A stretch of 64,000 nucleotides of DNA from CAWIHK01 sp963835935 (GTDB taxonomy: Bacteria > Bacteroidota > Ignavibacteria > UBA10030 > CAVZMI01): the NCBI GenBank assembly GCA_963835935.1, contig CAWIHK010000001.1, forward strand, positions 992,001 to 1,056,000. The letters are read 5' to 3'. Within the stretch, counting starts at the first letter, position 1. Each line of letters begins with the position of its first letter. The notes under the pieces were generated by a model. It saw only the letters and a program-made list of their open reading frames with translations. It had not been told where the DNA came from and did not search any database. Positions 34,741 to 43,661 of the stretch are shown one piece after another. Both the position numbers and the translations under genes were made by a program.

Positions 34741-35703
34741 ATGAAGAATTTTGCTATAACAGGTGTTGCAGGCTACATCGCGCCAAGACATTTGCAGGCT
34801 ATTAAAGATACTGGGAATCGATTGGTCGCTGCGATGGATCCCCATGACTCGGTTGGTATTCTTGATCGATTTTTTTCCGATGTTAGTTTTTTTACAGAGT
34901 TTGAACGTTTCGACCGGCATTTGGAAAAATTACGGCGTGGGCCAACTGATGGCCATGTTGACTATTTAACAATCTGTTCCCCGAATCATCTTCACGACGC
35001 ACACATCCGCCTCGCGCTGCGCATCGGCGCCGACGCAATTTGCGAAAAGCCGATCGTCATCAATCCATGGAACCTGGATGCGCTTCAGGAACTCGAACAG
35101 GAATCGGGGAAGCGGGTAAAAACAATTCTTCAATTGCGCGTTCATCCGGCTTTGATGGAACTGAAAAAGTCGATCGAACACTCATCACCCAAATCAAAAC
35201 GGAATGTTTGTCTGACGTACATTACTTCTCGCGGCCCCTGGTATCAATATTCATGGAAAGGTTCCACGGAACGTTCCGGCGGAGTGGCAACGAATATCGG
35301 AATTCATTTTTTTGATTTGCTCATCTGGCTGTTTGGGAAAGTGCAGTCAATGGGAGTGCACTTATCTGACGAACGGCGAATGGGTGGATTTCTTGAACTT
35401 GAGCATGCCACAGTTCAATGGTTTCTTTCAATCGATCGCAACGATCTTCCAACTAAGGAAGTTGAAAAAGGTAAATCAACTTTTCGTTCAATCACGATTA
35501 ATGATAAAGAGGTCGAATTTAGTGAAGGTTTTACCGATTTGCATACAAGAGTTTATGAAGAGATCCTCGCAGGGGAAGGCTTTGGCATCGGCGACGCACG
35601 TCCATCAATCGAGCTGGTTCACGAAATAAGGAATAAAAAAATCACAGAAACTGTGGATATTGTGCATCCTTTCGTGAAGCGAATACGAGCCTCGATGCGG
35701 TAA
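34741..35703 (+). CDS. Gfo/Idh/MocA oxidoreductase, WbpB/WlbA-like
   Basis: The 320-aa protein closely resembles UDP-N-acetylglucosaminuronate 3-dehydrogenases (WbpB/WlbA), which prepare a 3-keto sugar acid for amination in the route to diacetamido uronic acids of O-antigens. Typical features: MKNFAITGVAGYIAPRHLQA (NAD-binding start), FFTEFERFDRHLEKL, YLTICSPNHLHDAHIRLA, CEKPIVINPWN and the C-terminal IGIHFFDLLIWLFG. ATG 34741 is chosen for GGAG six bases upstream and family start; the frame begins at 34723. The aminotransferase and acetyltransferase steps (WbpE, WbpD) are not in the window. Confidence 0.88.
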   Translation: MKNFAITGVAGYIAPRHLQAIKDTGNRLVAAMDPHDSVGILDRFFSDVSFFTEFERFDRHLEKLRRGPTDGHVDYLTICSPNHLHDAHIRLALRIGADAICEKPIVINPWNLDALQELEQESGKRVKTILQLRVHPALMELKKSIEHSSPKSKRNVCLTYITSRGPWYQYSWKGSTERSGGVATNIGIHFFDLLIWLFGKVQSMGVHLSDERRMGGFLELEHATVQWFLSIDRNDLPTKEVEKGKSTFRSITINDKEVEFSEGFTDLHTRVYEEILAGEGFGIGDARPSIELVHEIRNKKITETVDIVHPFVKRIRASMR

Positions 35704-35761
35704 TAAATGAATCTCAGCTCCCATCGCATTAAACTTTTTGGCAGTTAAAGGAATCTAAAAG

Positions 35762-36328
35762 ATAAAACCGGGAACTGACATAAAAAGCGATAAGCAACTG
35801 CTCGACGAATACCTGAGCGGCGATCATAGGAGCTTTAACGAGTTGGTCCGGAGATATCAGGAGAAAGTCTATTGGCTTTCTTTTCGGATGATGCAGGATC
35901 ATTATGAGGCGGATGAAATCACACAGGATGTATTCATCAAGTTGTTCCATTCGGCTTCAGAGTTTCGCGGTGAATCAACCCTTTATACATGGTTGTATAG
36001 AATTACAACCAATGTTTGTCTTAATGCACTGCGAAAGAAAAAGGTGAGAAGTTTTTTAAGGCTTGATGAAGTCGATGATTTTTTGCCTGATCGTGAAGTG
36101 ACACCCGATGAATTGGTTGAGCTTGAGGAACAAAAGTCGGCGCTTGAGAAGGCGATAAAAAAATTACCGGAGAAGCAGAAGGCAGTATTTGTTCTGCGTT
36201 ATTACGAAGGGAAATCGTATGAAGAAATTTCTCAAATTTTAAAGACATCGGTAGGCGGATTGAAGGCAAATTATTTTCATGCACTTAAAAAAATTGGGGA
36301 TGTCTTGAAGAAACAAAATGAAGATTGA
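35762..36328 (+). CDS. ECF RNA polymerase sigma factor with an apparent ATA start
   Basis: The product has region 2 (LLDEYLSGDHRSFNELVRRY, DEITQDVFIKLFHS, STLYTWLYRITTN) and region 4 (LPEKQKAVFVLRYYEGKSYE, LKTSVGGLKANYFHALKKI). The first ATG/GTG/TTG in the frame is a TTG at 35843, inside region 2, with no ribosome site. The conserved start of region 2 lies upstream and the frame is open back to a stop at 35756. AAAGGA at 35747-35752 is nine bases before an ATA at 35762, which I take as the start (189 codons, IKPGTDIKSDKQLLDEY). A mutated ATG or a sequence error are alternatives. Followed by an anti-sigma gene 15 bp away. Confidence 0.85.
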   Translation: MKPGTDIKSDKQLLDEYLSGDHRSFNELVRRYQEKVYWLSFRMMQDHYEADEITQDVFIKLFHSASEFRGESTLYTWLYRITTNVCLNALRKKKVRSFLRLDEVDDFLPDREVTPDELVELEEQKSALEKAIKKLPEKQKAVFVLRYYEGKSYEEISQILKTSVGGLKANYFHALKKIGDVLKKQNED

Positions 36329-36343
36329 TAAAGAGTGGTGGTT

Positions 36344-36937
36344 ATGAAAAAAGAATGTCGTCTGATTCAACTTGATTTTCCCGATGTAATTCAGGGATTA
36401 TCGGGAGAAGATGTTCGGGTTCGAGTCTTAGATCATCTGAAAGGATGCCCTCACTGCCGCACTGAATGGGATTCGCTCACTGCTGTGTTTAAAGTTCTGT
36501 CGAAAGAAAAAAGTACTCATGTTCCGGACGCAGCATACTGGAACACGATTGTTCCCAACATCCATCAAAAACTATCTGAAATTCAAAAACCAAAGCAATG
36601 GATTCCGGGTTTTTCTTTACGCTATGCAATTCCTCTTGTGGCTGTGCTGGTTTTAATCGTGCTGACATTCAATACCGACATTATCCCAAGTTTTAAAGAG
36701 AGTGGATTGACAGCTGAAGAACTTTTGAACTCAAATGATGAAACGGATTCCTTCATCACACAAACGGAAAATCATCCGGATTTTGTCGATGCTGCGAATC
36801 ATCGGATGTCAGAAATAGTCCGGCAAGGAATTATCAGCGAGGCTCAAGATTATCAAACAATTATTGAAACTCTTCAGGACGATGAGTATAATGCATTATT
36901 GGAACAACTCAAATCATATAAAGCAATAAAATCATGA
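36344..36937 (+). CDS. Membrane anti-sigma factor with zinc-finger-like motif
   Basis: The 197-aa protein has a short cytoplasmic N-terminus with HLKGCPHCR (the H-x3-C-x2-C core of anti-sigma zinc fingers), a single transmembrane helix near residues 88-105 (YAIPLVAVLVLIVLTF) and a periplasmic tail of about 90 residues. It presumably holds the preceding sigma factor at the membrane until a periplasmic signal releases it. ATG 36344 follows AAAGAG; in-frame GTG codons at 36335 and 36338 are alternatives. Same transcript as the Spy-like gene 16 bp downstream. Confidence 0.82.
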   Translation: MKKECRLIQLDFPDVIQGLSGEDVRVRVLDHLKGCPHCRTEWDSLTAVFKVLSKEKSTHVPDAAYWNTIVPNIHQKLSEIQKPKQWIPGFSLRYAIPLVAVLVLIVLTFNTDIIPSFKESGLTAEELLNSNDETDSFITQTENHPDFVDAANHRMSEIVRQGIISEAQDYQTIIETLQDDEYNALLEQLKSYKAIKS

Positions 36938-36953
36938 GATCGAAGGATTAATC

Positions 36954-37418
36954 ATGAAAAAAATCGTAAAGTTTTTTTATGCAGCATTACTGCTGATTCC
37001 GGTTGTTGTGTTGGCGCAAAATGAGAACGGACAAATGAGACAACGCCACGAGCGATTCGAAGAACTTCGTATGATTAAATTGATGGAAGCTCTTCAATTG
37101 GATGAAGAAACTTCAGTCAGATTTGTGAAACGATACCACCAGCATCAGGATGAAATGAAATCGCTTCTCAAAGAACGAGGACTCAAAATCGATCAGCTGG
37201 AAGAGGCGATAAAAAACCAGAAGGATGATGATTGTGAGCAACTTTTGAACGAAGTCCTCGCGCTCGAAAAGAAAGCCTCCGATAAGAGGATAGATTTTAT
37301 AAAAAGTCTATCATCAATTTTGACAAAACAACAGCAGGCGCGTTTTGTTATTTTCGATAGAAACTTTGATCGAGATCTTCGCGATATGGTCCAGCAACAA
37401 CAGAAGTCGTGGAGATGA
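36954..37418 (+). CDS. Spy/CpxP-like periplasmic protein
   Basis: The 154-aa protein has a signal peptide (MKKIVKFFYAALLLIPVVVL, cut near AQN) and a long alpha-helical charged mature part (MIKLMEALQLDEETSVRF, LLKERGLKIDQLEEAI, LSSILTKQQQARFVIFD). This is the pattern of Spy/CpxP/ZraP proteins, which hold unfolded proteins or sense metals in the periplasm. GAAGGA lies six bases before the ATG. Third gene of the sigma/anti-sigma group, so likely either a regulon target or the signal-input protein. Confidence 0.75.
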   Translation: MKKIVKFFYAALLLIPVVVLAQNENGQMRQRHERFEELRMIKLMEALQLDEETSVRFVKRYHQHQDEMKSLLKERGLKIDQLEEAIKNQKDDDCEQLLNEVLALEKKASDKRIDFIKSLSSILTKQQQARFVIFDRNFDRDLRDMVQQQQKSWR

Positions 37419-37850
37419 TGAGAATAGATTTTTATACATGCGCACTCTTTAAAGCGATATCATTATTATTTCTACGGAACAAATATATTTGGTGCGGTTA
37501 TTATAATCTCTATCAGTCTGTTGAAAAAGCAGATCAAAAAATAAAAGTCTCGAGAACTTTTTCTATATGCCGCTCCTGCCGGAGCTCATGTCTGTTCTCT
37601 TTTTTTGTTTTCTATAAATATATCGTCCCTCCGGGACTCATCAATCTCATATTCATAAATAATTCTACGGAGGGAAGCACCATAGGTGCGATATGTTTAT
37701 AGAAAAAGCAAAGAAGAGACTAATGAACCCCGACGGGGTGGCACGTCCGAAAACCTTTTATTGATTAATTGAATCTAGCAATAAGGAAAATAACTCATCC
37801 TCGATAACTTGTGAGCAGAACCTCACCTTTTACTCTTCGAATCACATTTC
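37419..37850. other. Intergenic region with dispersed element
   Basis: Holds copy B of the dispersed palindromic element (37559-37749). The flanks at 37419-37558 and 37750-37850 show no gene. Confidence 0.55.
37559..37749. repeat. Dispersed palindromic element, copy B
   Basis: Related throughout to 16519-16730, same orientation. The inner arms are TTTTCTATAAATATATCG (37607-37624) and CGATATGTTTATAGAAAA (37689-37706), which pair almost perfectly. The left end has CCGCTCCTGCCGGAGCTC; the right end has the hairpin CCCCGACGGGG. Small hairpins GTCCCTCCGGGAC and GCACCATAGGTGC lie inside. Confidence 0.72.
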
Positions 37851-37879
37851 TTGATTATCTGAACGATTTATGGTATATT
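37851..37879 (+). promoter_or_regulatory. Probable sigma-70-type promoter of the M16 protease gene
   Basis: TTGATT at 37851-37856 and TATATT at 37874-37879 with a 17-bp spacer, 42 bp before the ATG. Confidence 0.45.
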
Positions 37880-37920
37880 TTTATAATATAGTAATTTGAA
37901 AGTGAAGCTAGAGAAATTTG

Positions 37921-39210
37921 ATGACATCGACCGAACGGCTCTTGGCTGAAGACAAGTCAACAGTCAAAAAAAGTGTTTTAGGAAACGGACTCCGTATCAT
38001 AACGGAAGAGATCAACACCATCTCATCGGTGTCGCTCGGCATTTGGATTAATGCGGGTTCACGCGACGAGACTGTTGCTACAAATGGCATCGCACACTTT
38101 CTCGAACATGCTGTGTTCAAAGGAACAAAAAAACGTTCCGGGAAAGAAATTGCTTATGCGCTGGAATCGGTCGGCGGTTACATCAATGCTTTTACAGGCA
38201 AGGAACACACTTGCTACTATGCAAAAATTCTGAGTGAACACGTCGAGAAAGCTTTCGACGTTTTATCCGATCTTGTTCTGTACCCGAAATTTCCGCGTCA
38301 AGAAATTGAAAAAGAGCGGCAGGTAATACTCGAAGAAATCCATGATGTCGAAGACACACCGGACGATATAATCTTCGATTACTTCGAACGAAATCTTTAT
38401 CCATCGCATCCGCTCGGTTTTCCCGTTATAGGTTCGCCGCGGAATGTCCGGGGTTTTTCACGGAATGATTTGGTTCATTTTGTTGATAGTTATTATCATC
38501 CGGAAAACATCGTGGTTGCTGCCGCAGGAAATATCTCGCATGAACGAGTTGAAGAATTGGTATATAAAAAATTCGGACGATTGAGCAGACGAAAAATAAA
38601 AAACAGACGTTTGGCTCGAGGTATCGATCGGCAGACACAAAAACGGTTGGTTATCCAAAAGCAGGTTTCACAATCTCATCTTTGCCTGGGAACTATCGTT
38701 CCCGGAATTCATGGCAAAGATCGTTATCCGCTGGTGTTGTTGAATACGATGCTGGGAGAAGGGATGAGTTCCCGGTTATATCAAAACATCCGCGAGCGGC
38801 GAGGCATTGCATATTCGGTTTATTCTTTTCTTAATTTATTCAGTGATAGCGGGGCATTCGGTGTTTATCTAGGCACCGACAAAAAAAATCTTGATCGAGC
38901 ACTTGATGCCGCCCAACTCGAAATACAAAAAATGGTCGAAAAACCGGTGAGGGCTTCCGAACTCCAGCGTGCAAAGAATCAAATCAAAGGCAATATGATT
39001 CTCGGGCTCGAAAGTATGTCCAATCGGATGATGAGACTCGGGACTAGCGAACTCTATTACAATAATGTCCCCTCATTATCGGCTGTCATTAAGGAAATGG
39101 ACCAGGTGTCTCCAGCACATGTGTACGAATGTGCGAAAAAAAGATTGCGCAATTATTCATTTTCAGCGGTGGTGATTCAGACGGCCGATATGGGAGAGAA
39201 ACCGCAATGA
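37921..39210 (+). CDS. M16 family zinc protease (processing-peptidase-like)
   Basis: The 429-aa protein has the inverted zinc motif HFLEH (HxxEH, near residue 60) with the distal Glu in ERQVILEEIHDVEDTPDD, and a second half with GEGMSSRLYQNIRERRGIAYSVY typical of PqqL/mitochondrial-processing-peptidase relatives. No signal peptide is seen, so it is probably cytoplasmic. ATG 37921 is chosen; a TTG lies one codon earlier. The last four bases overlap the start of the alanine aminotransferase gene (ATGA). Confidence 0.92.
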   Translation: MTSTERLLAEDKSTVKKSVLGNGLRIITEEINTISSVSLGIWINAGSRDETVATNGIAHFLEHAVFKGTKKRSGKEIAYALESVGGYINAFTGKEHTCYYAKILSEHVEKAFDVLSDLVLYPKFPRQEIEKERQVILEEIHDVEDTPDDIIFDYFERNLYPSHPLGFPVIGSPRNVRGFSRNDLVHFVDSYYHPENIVVAAAGNISHERVEELVYKKFGRLSRRKIKNRRLARGIDRQTQKRLVIQKQVSQSHLCLGTIVPGIHGKDRYPLVLLNTMLGEGMSSRLYQNIRERRGIAYSVYSFLNLFSDSGAFGVYLGTDKKNLDRALDAAQLEIQKMVEKPVRASELQRAKNQIKGNMILGLESMSNRMMRLGTSELYYNNVPSLSAVIKEMDQVSPAHVYECAKKRLRNYSFSAVVIQTADMGEKPQ

Positions 39211-40703
39211 TTTCGTTCGACCAACTCAACCCGCATCTGGTAAATGCAGAGTATGCAGTTCGCGGCCCGATTGTCCAACGTGCACAGGAATTGGAAGCGG
39301 AAGGAAAAAAAATTATTTATTGCAACATCGGGAATCCGCAAGCGCTCGATCAGAAACCGCTGTCGTTCATCAGGCAGATACTCAGTTTACTTGAATATCC
39401 GGAACTGCTGGATAAACCTGAGGCGGTGAAACTGTTTCCTGCCGACGTCGTCGAACGTGTTCGAAAAATCTTTTCGATGTACCCGTATGGAATGGGAGCG
39501 TATTCACAGAGTACAGGAATTCCTTTTATCCGCCATGCGATTGCAGAATTCATTCGCAGGCGTGATGATATTCCTGCCGATCACAACGATATTCTTCTTA
39601 CCGATGGTGCGAGTAAGGGAGTGAGCGCTGTTCTCTTTGCGTTGCAGAAGAATGAGAATGACGGATTCATGATCCCGATTCCGCAATATCCTCTGTATAG
39701 CGCTACAGTTACACTCCATGGCGGAAAACAAGTCGGTTATTATCTCGATGAAAAGAATCAATGGCAGCTCGATGAAAAAATTCTCAACGAAAGTTATGCG
39801 AAAGCCATCGGCGAGGGGATTCATCCGGTTCTCATCGCGGTAATCAATCCGGGTAATCCTACAGGTGCGGTTTTATCACACGAAAATATCGAGATGGTCA
39901 TCAGGTTCGCAAAGAAAAATAATTTGGTGATCCTTGCCGACGAAGTCTATCAAACAAATGTCTATCACGCGGGCAGTGAGTTTCATTCATTCGCAAAAGT
40001 GATGTTCGAGATGAAAGAGACTGGTGTTTCGCTTTTCAGTACTCATTCTGTGTCTAAGGGATTTTTAGGAGAATGCGGACACCGGGGTGGATATCTCGAA
40101 ATGCGAAATGTTCCTGATGATGTTAAGACGCAATTCGTGAAACTGCAATCGGTAAGTCTTTGTTCGAACCTTTCCGGTCAGATGGCAACTTACGCGATGG
40201 TAGATCCTCCGCGGCCCGGCGATGAGAGCTACGAACTTTTTATACGCGAGCGCGACGGTATCATCCGTACCTTGAAACATAAAGCGGAAATATTAAAAAA
40301 GGGAATCGACAAAATTGAAGGAATGTCTATGAACATTCCGCGTGGTGCGATGTACGCATTTGTCCGTTTTGAATTGCCTCCGGAACGGGGCGTCGACATT
40401 TCTGCGATGAGTCCGGATGAAAGATCTGCATACGAAGCAAGCCGTGATTCCGATTACTGCCTGAGATTATTGGAAGAGACTGGTATTTGTGTCGTCCCGG
40501 GTTCCGGTTTCGGACAGGCACCGGGGACGCTTCATTTTCGGACAACCTTCTTGCCCCGTGTGGATGAGATTGAAGAATTGGTAATAAAATTAAAACAGTT
40601 CCATGAGTCGTATGTGAAAAGAATTTCTGAATCCGGATTCGGCAAGTTAAAATCCTTCTCAGGAACAAAGCTCCGTCAATACATATTAACCGAAGAGAGA
40701 TGA
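39207..40703 (+). CDS. Alanine aminotransferase (class I/II, GPT-like)
   Basis: The 498-aa PLP enzyme resembles the long alanine transaminases best known from eukaryotes: start MISFDQLNPHLVNAEYAVRG, NIGNPQALDQKPLSFIRQ, YSQSTGIPFIRHAIAEFI, LTDGASKGVSAVL, INPGNPTGAVLS, DEVYQTNVYH and the PLP lysine in HSVSKGFLGECGHRGG. It interconverts alanine + 2-oxoglutarate and pyruvate + glutamate. ATG 39207 overlaps the M16 stop as ATGA; the frame extends upstream to 39129 within the protease gene and should not be used. A hexanucleotide tract follows. Confidence 0.92.
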   Translation: MISFDQLNPHLVNAEYAVRGPIVQRAQELEAEGKKIIYCNIGNPQALDQKPLSFIRQILSLLEYPELLDKPEAVKLFPADVVERVRKIFSMYPYGMGAYSQSTGIPFIRHAIAEFIRRRDDIPADHNDILLTDGASKGVSAVLFALQKNENDGFMIPIPQYPLYSATVTLHGGKQVGYYLDEKNQWQLDEKILNESYAKAIGEGIHPVLIAVINPGNPTGAVLSHENIEMVIRFAKKNNLVILADEVYQTNVYHAGSEFHSFAKVMFEMKETGVSLFSTHSVSKGFLGECGHRGGYLEMRNVPDDVKTQFVKLQSVSLCSNLSGQMATYAMVDPPRPGDESYELFIRERDGIIRTLKHKAEILKKGIDKIEGMSMNIPRGAMYAFVRFELPPERGVDISAMSPDERSAYEASRDSDYCLRLLEETGICVVPGSGFGQAPGTLHFRTTFLPRVDEIEELVIKLKQFHESYVKRISESGFGKLKSFSGTKLRQYILTEER

Positions 40704-40716
40704 GGGAGTGAATGAT

Positions 40717-40776
40717 AAGGTTAAGGTTAAGAATGAGATTAAGATCTAGATTGCTTGTCCGCCGAAGGTCAAGGTT
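40717..40776. repeat. Degenerate hexanucleotide tract
   Basis: Units AAGGTT, AAGGTT, AAGAAT, GAGATT, AAGATC, TAGATT, then 12 unrelated bases, then AAGGTC and AAGGTT with the register kept. It begins 14 bp after the aminotransferase stop and lies upstream of nuoG. Confidence 0.75.
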
Positions 40777-40841
40777 GAACTATATAAAATAAATATTTTT
40801 TTTACTTGAATTCATAATTCCTTAATACAAAATTAAAAGAT

Positions 40842-42494
40842 ATGGCAAAGATAACTATAGACGATAAAACACTAGACGTTCAAGATAACCTTACCATTAT
40901 TCAAGCCGCTCGAGAAAATGGTATCGAAATTCCACATTTTTGCTGGCATCCGAAATTATCCGTATCCGGTAACTGCCGAATGTGCCTTGTTGAAGTGGAA
41001 AAAATGCCGAAGCTGGTAATCGCATGTTCGACGCAAGTTGCCGATGGCATGGTTGTGAAAACGATGTCCGAGAAGGCAATTAACGCTCGAAAAGCGGTTA
41101 TGGAATTTATTCTCATCAATCATCCGCTGGATTGTCCGATCTGCGATGAGGCAGGTGAATGCAAGCTTCAAGACTATTCATACAAATACAGCACAGGTTC
41201 CAGCCGATTCGATGAAAATAAAAATCATAAGCCGAAACGCGTCAAGTTGGGCCCGAATGTGATGTTCGATGCTGAGCGATGTATCCTCTGTTCCCGTTGC
41301 ATCAGGTTTTGCGATGAAATTGTCGGCAAGCACCAATTGCAGTTTGTTCAGCGTGGAGATCGAACGGTTATTAAAACATTCCCCGGCGAAAAACTCGACA
41401 ATCCATATTCTATGAATGTGATTGAGTTATGCCCTGTCGGGGCGTTGACAAGCCGTGACTTCAGGTTCAAGGCTCGCGTGTGGGAGATGTCGCACACCGA
41501 TAGTATTTGCACCGGATGTGCACGCGGTTGTAATATGAATATCTGGGTGAGGAACAACGAAATTCTCCGCCTGACACCGCGTTACAATGAAGGAGTAAAC
41601 GGTCAATGGATGTGCGATCACGGCCGGTTGAATACGTTCAATTATATCAATTCCGAATCGCGTTTACTTTCTTGCAAAATTCGTAAACAGGGAGAGCAAG
41701 TCGATGCAAGTTGGGACGAAGCGATTGCAAAGGCCGCGTCGGAATTAAAAATGTTCAAACCTGCAGAAATTTCCGGGATAGGTTCTCCATACGCAACAAA
41801 CGAAGACAATTTCATCTTTATGAAATTCATGCGGGATGTCATCGGTACGAAAAACATCGATTTCTTCCAACACAAAAAAGAAAACGATGAAGATAAATTT
41901 TTGATAAGAAACGATAAAACGCCGAACGCATCCGGCGCTTTTGAAGTTGGACTGAAACCGGTGGCTGGAGGATTGGACGCGCAGGGGATTATCAAAGGAA
42001 TTCATGAGGGAAAAATTCGAACTGTTTATTCACTAGACGATCGCCTGGCTGAATTACCCGGCATGACGGAAGCTCTATCGAAGCTCGAATTATTTATCGT
42101 TCATGCATCGAACGAAAATGAAACAACACGATTGGCGGATATCATCGTGCACTGTTCGACGTATGCAGAACGGCACGGGACGTTCACGAATTTCGAACGG
42201 GTGGTTCAACGAATCCGGCCGGCTGTGATGACACTCGATCTCGACCGTGCGCTCGACGATATGGCAATGAGCCGGTTGGATAAATTCGGAACTCAGTTTG
42301 ACCGATGGGGAAAAAGCGTGAAGCGTGATGTCCGCCCTGATTGGCGCATCATTCAAAGTATCGCGTCTCTTCTCGGCACAAAATACAAGTACAACGCGGC
42401 GGAAGAAATATTTAATGAACTTGCTTCAACAATTCCAGCGTTCAAAGGAATTTCCTATAAATCAATAGGAACGCAGGGGTCAATTTTACGATAA
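40842..42494 (+). CDS. nuoG: NADH-quinone oxidoreductase subunit G
   Basis: The 550-aa protein is the iron-sulfur subunit of the peripheral arm of complex I. The N-terminal 2Fe-2S domain has HFCWHPKLSVSGNCRMC and a later IACSTQ. The His-Cys cluster is HPLDCPICDEAGEC; two 4Fe-4S sites follow in ERCILCSRCIRFCDEI and IELCPVGAL. A further CTGCARGCNMNI ... WMCDHGR site opens a molybdopterin-oxidoreductase-like domain, shorter than in E. coli NuoG (about 900 aa). It passes electrons from NuoF toward NuoI. nuoE and nuoF do not precede it here. Confidence 0.93.
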   Translation: MAKITIDDKTLDVQDNLTIIQAARENGIEIPHFCWHPKLSVSGNCRMCLVEVEKMPKLVIACSTQVADGMVVKTMSEKAINARKAVMEFILINHPLDCPICDEAGECKLQDYSYKYSTGSSRFDENKNHKPKRVKLGPNVMFDAERCILCSRCIRFCDEIVGKHQLQFVQRGDRTVIKTFPGEKLDNPYSMNVIELCPVGALTSRDFRFKARVWEMSHTDSICTGCARGCNMNIWVRNNEILRLTPRYNEGVNGQWMCDHGRLNTFNYINSESRLLSCKIRKQGEQVDASWDEAIAKAASELKMFKPAEISGIGSPYATNEDNFIFMKFMRDVIGTKNIDFFQHKKENDEDKFLIRNDKTPNASGAFEVGLKPVAGGLDAQGIIKGIHEGKIRTVYSLDDRLAELPGMTEALSKLELFIVHASNENETTRLADIIVHCSTYAERHGTFTNFERVVQRIRPAVMTLDLDRALDDMAMSRLDKFGTQFDRWGKSVKRDVRPDWRIIQSIASLLGTKYKYNAAEEIFNELASTIPAFKGISYKSIGTQGSILR

Positions 42495-42636
42495 GGGAAC
42501 AATTCACTTAAAAAGAAATTCGTGTCATTCGCGGCTATGTTATAAGTATTCTGATGGAGTTTCCCGCTTCGCTGAGTGAGTACTCCTGAAGCATTTATAA
42601 AATAAAAAAATTAGTTTGATTGATAATGGTTGAAAA

Positions 42637-43659
42637 ATGGAATTTATAATCATCACACTTGTAAAAATAGGTTTTGTGCTCGTTGTCCTTCTTACAACGG
42701 TCGCTTACACCGTGCTCGCCGAACGCCGTGTGAGCGCATTCATACAGGACCGTCTCGGCCCGAACCGGGTTGGCTGGCAAGGATTACTTCAGCCGATAGC
42801 CGATGTTTTAAAATTATTTCTGAAGGAAGATGTAGTTCCGAGAGCGGCGAATAAATTCATCCACAATCTTGCACCGATTATTTCACTCACGGTTTCGTTA
42901 ACAATCTTCGCTGTCATTCCTTTCGGCGATCATATCGAGATATTCGGCAGGGACATTAAACTGCAAATCGCGGATGTGAATGTCGGAATCCTCTACATTC
43001 TCGCCATGAGCTCGCTCGGCGTGTATGGTATAACGCTTAGCGGATGGTCGTCGGCAAATAAATATTCGTTGATTGGCGCACTGCGTTCTTCTGCTCAGAT
43101 GATCAGCTATGAGATATCGATGGGGCTGTCGATAATCGGCGTTATCATGGTGGCGGGAACAACGCAACTGGATTTGATCGTCAAGGCACAGCACGGATGG
43201 CATTGGAATATTATTTTACAGCCGATCGGATTTATTACATTCCTCGTCGCTTCGTTCGCGGAAACAAATCGTCTGCCTTTCGATTTGCCCGAGGCCGAGC
43301 CCGAACTTGTTGCCGGCTATCTTACAGAGTACAGCGGCATGCGGTTTGGTTCTTTCTATTTAAGTGAATATATGAACATGGTGATTTCTTCGGTGCTGGT
43401 TTCAACGTTGTACTTCGGCGGATGGCAAATTCCATTTCTTGCAAATTCCGGACTGCCGCAATTCTGGGTCGCTATTTTGGGAATGGTTGGTTTAGGTTTG
43501 AAAATGGTTTGCATGATATTTTTCTATATCTGGGTTCGATGGACGATTCCGCGATTCCGGTACGATCAATTGATGAATGTTGGTTGGAAGATTATGCTGC
43601 CGCTGTCGCTTGCAAATATTATCGTCACCGGATTAGTTTTATTGATTGTTGGGAGATGA
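42637..43659 (+). CDS. nuoH: NADH-quinone oxidoreductase subunit H
   Basis: The 340-aa membrane subunit joins the peripheral and membrane arms of complex I and forms part of the quinone tunnel. About eight transmembrane helices are visible, with the family signatures AERRVSAFIQDRLGPNRVGW and ASFAETNRLPFDLPEAEPEL and the acidic loop residues intact. It lies 142 bp after nuoG and its stop is three bases before the chosen nuoI start. Confidence 0.96.
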   Translation: MEFIIITLVKIGFVLVVLLTTVAYTVLAERRVSAFIQDRLGPNRVGWQGLLQPIADVLKLFLKEDVVPRAANKFIHNLAPIISLTVSLTIFAVIPFGDHIEIFGRDIKLQIADVNVGILYILAMSSLGVYGITLSGWSSANKYSLIGALRSSAQMISYEISMGLSIIGVIMVAGTTQLDLIVKAQHGWHWNIILQPIGFITFLVASFAETNRLPFDLPEAEPELVAGYLTEYSGMRFGSFYLSEYMNMVISSVLVSTLYFGGWQIPFLANSGLPQFWVAILGMVGLGLKMVCMIFFYIWVRWTIPRFRYDQLMNVGWKIMLPLSLANIIVTGLVLLIVGR

Positions 43660-43661
43660 AG

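Noticed and set aside
35843..36328. Short ECF sigma starting at TTG 35843
   Set aside because: It would remove the start of conserved region 2 and has no ribosome site; the reading from ATA 35762 is preferred.
39129..39206. N-terminal extension of the alanine aminotransferase
   Set aside because: Lies in the 3' end of the M16 gene; ATG 39207 with the ATGA overlap fits better.
43422..43661. Long N-terminal extension of NuoI
   Set aside because: It runs inside nuoH in another frame; GGGAG before 43662 and the family start support the shorter form.
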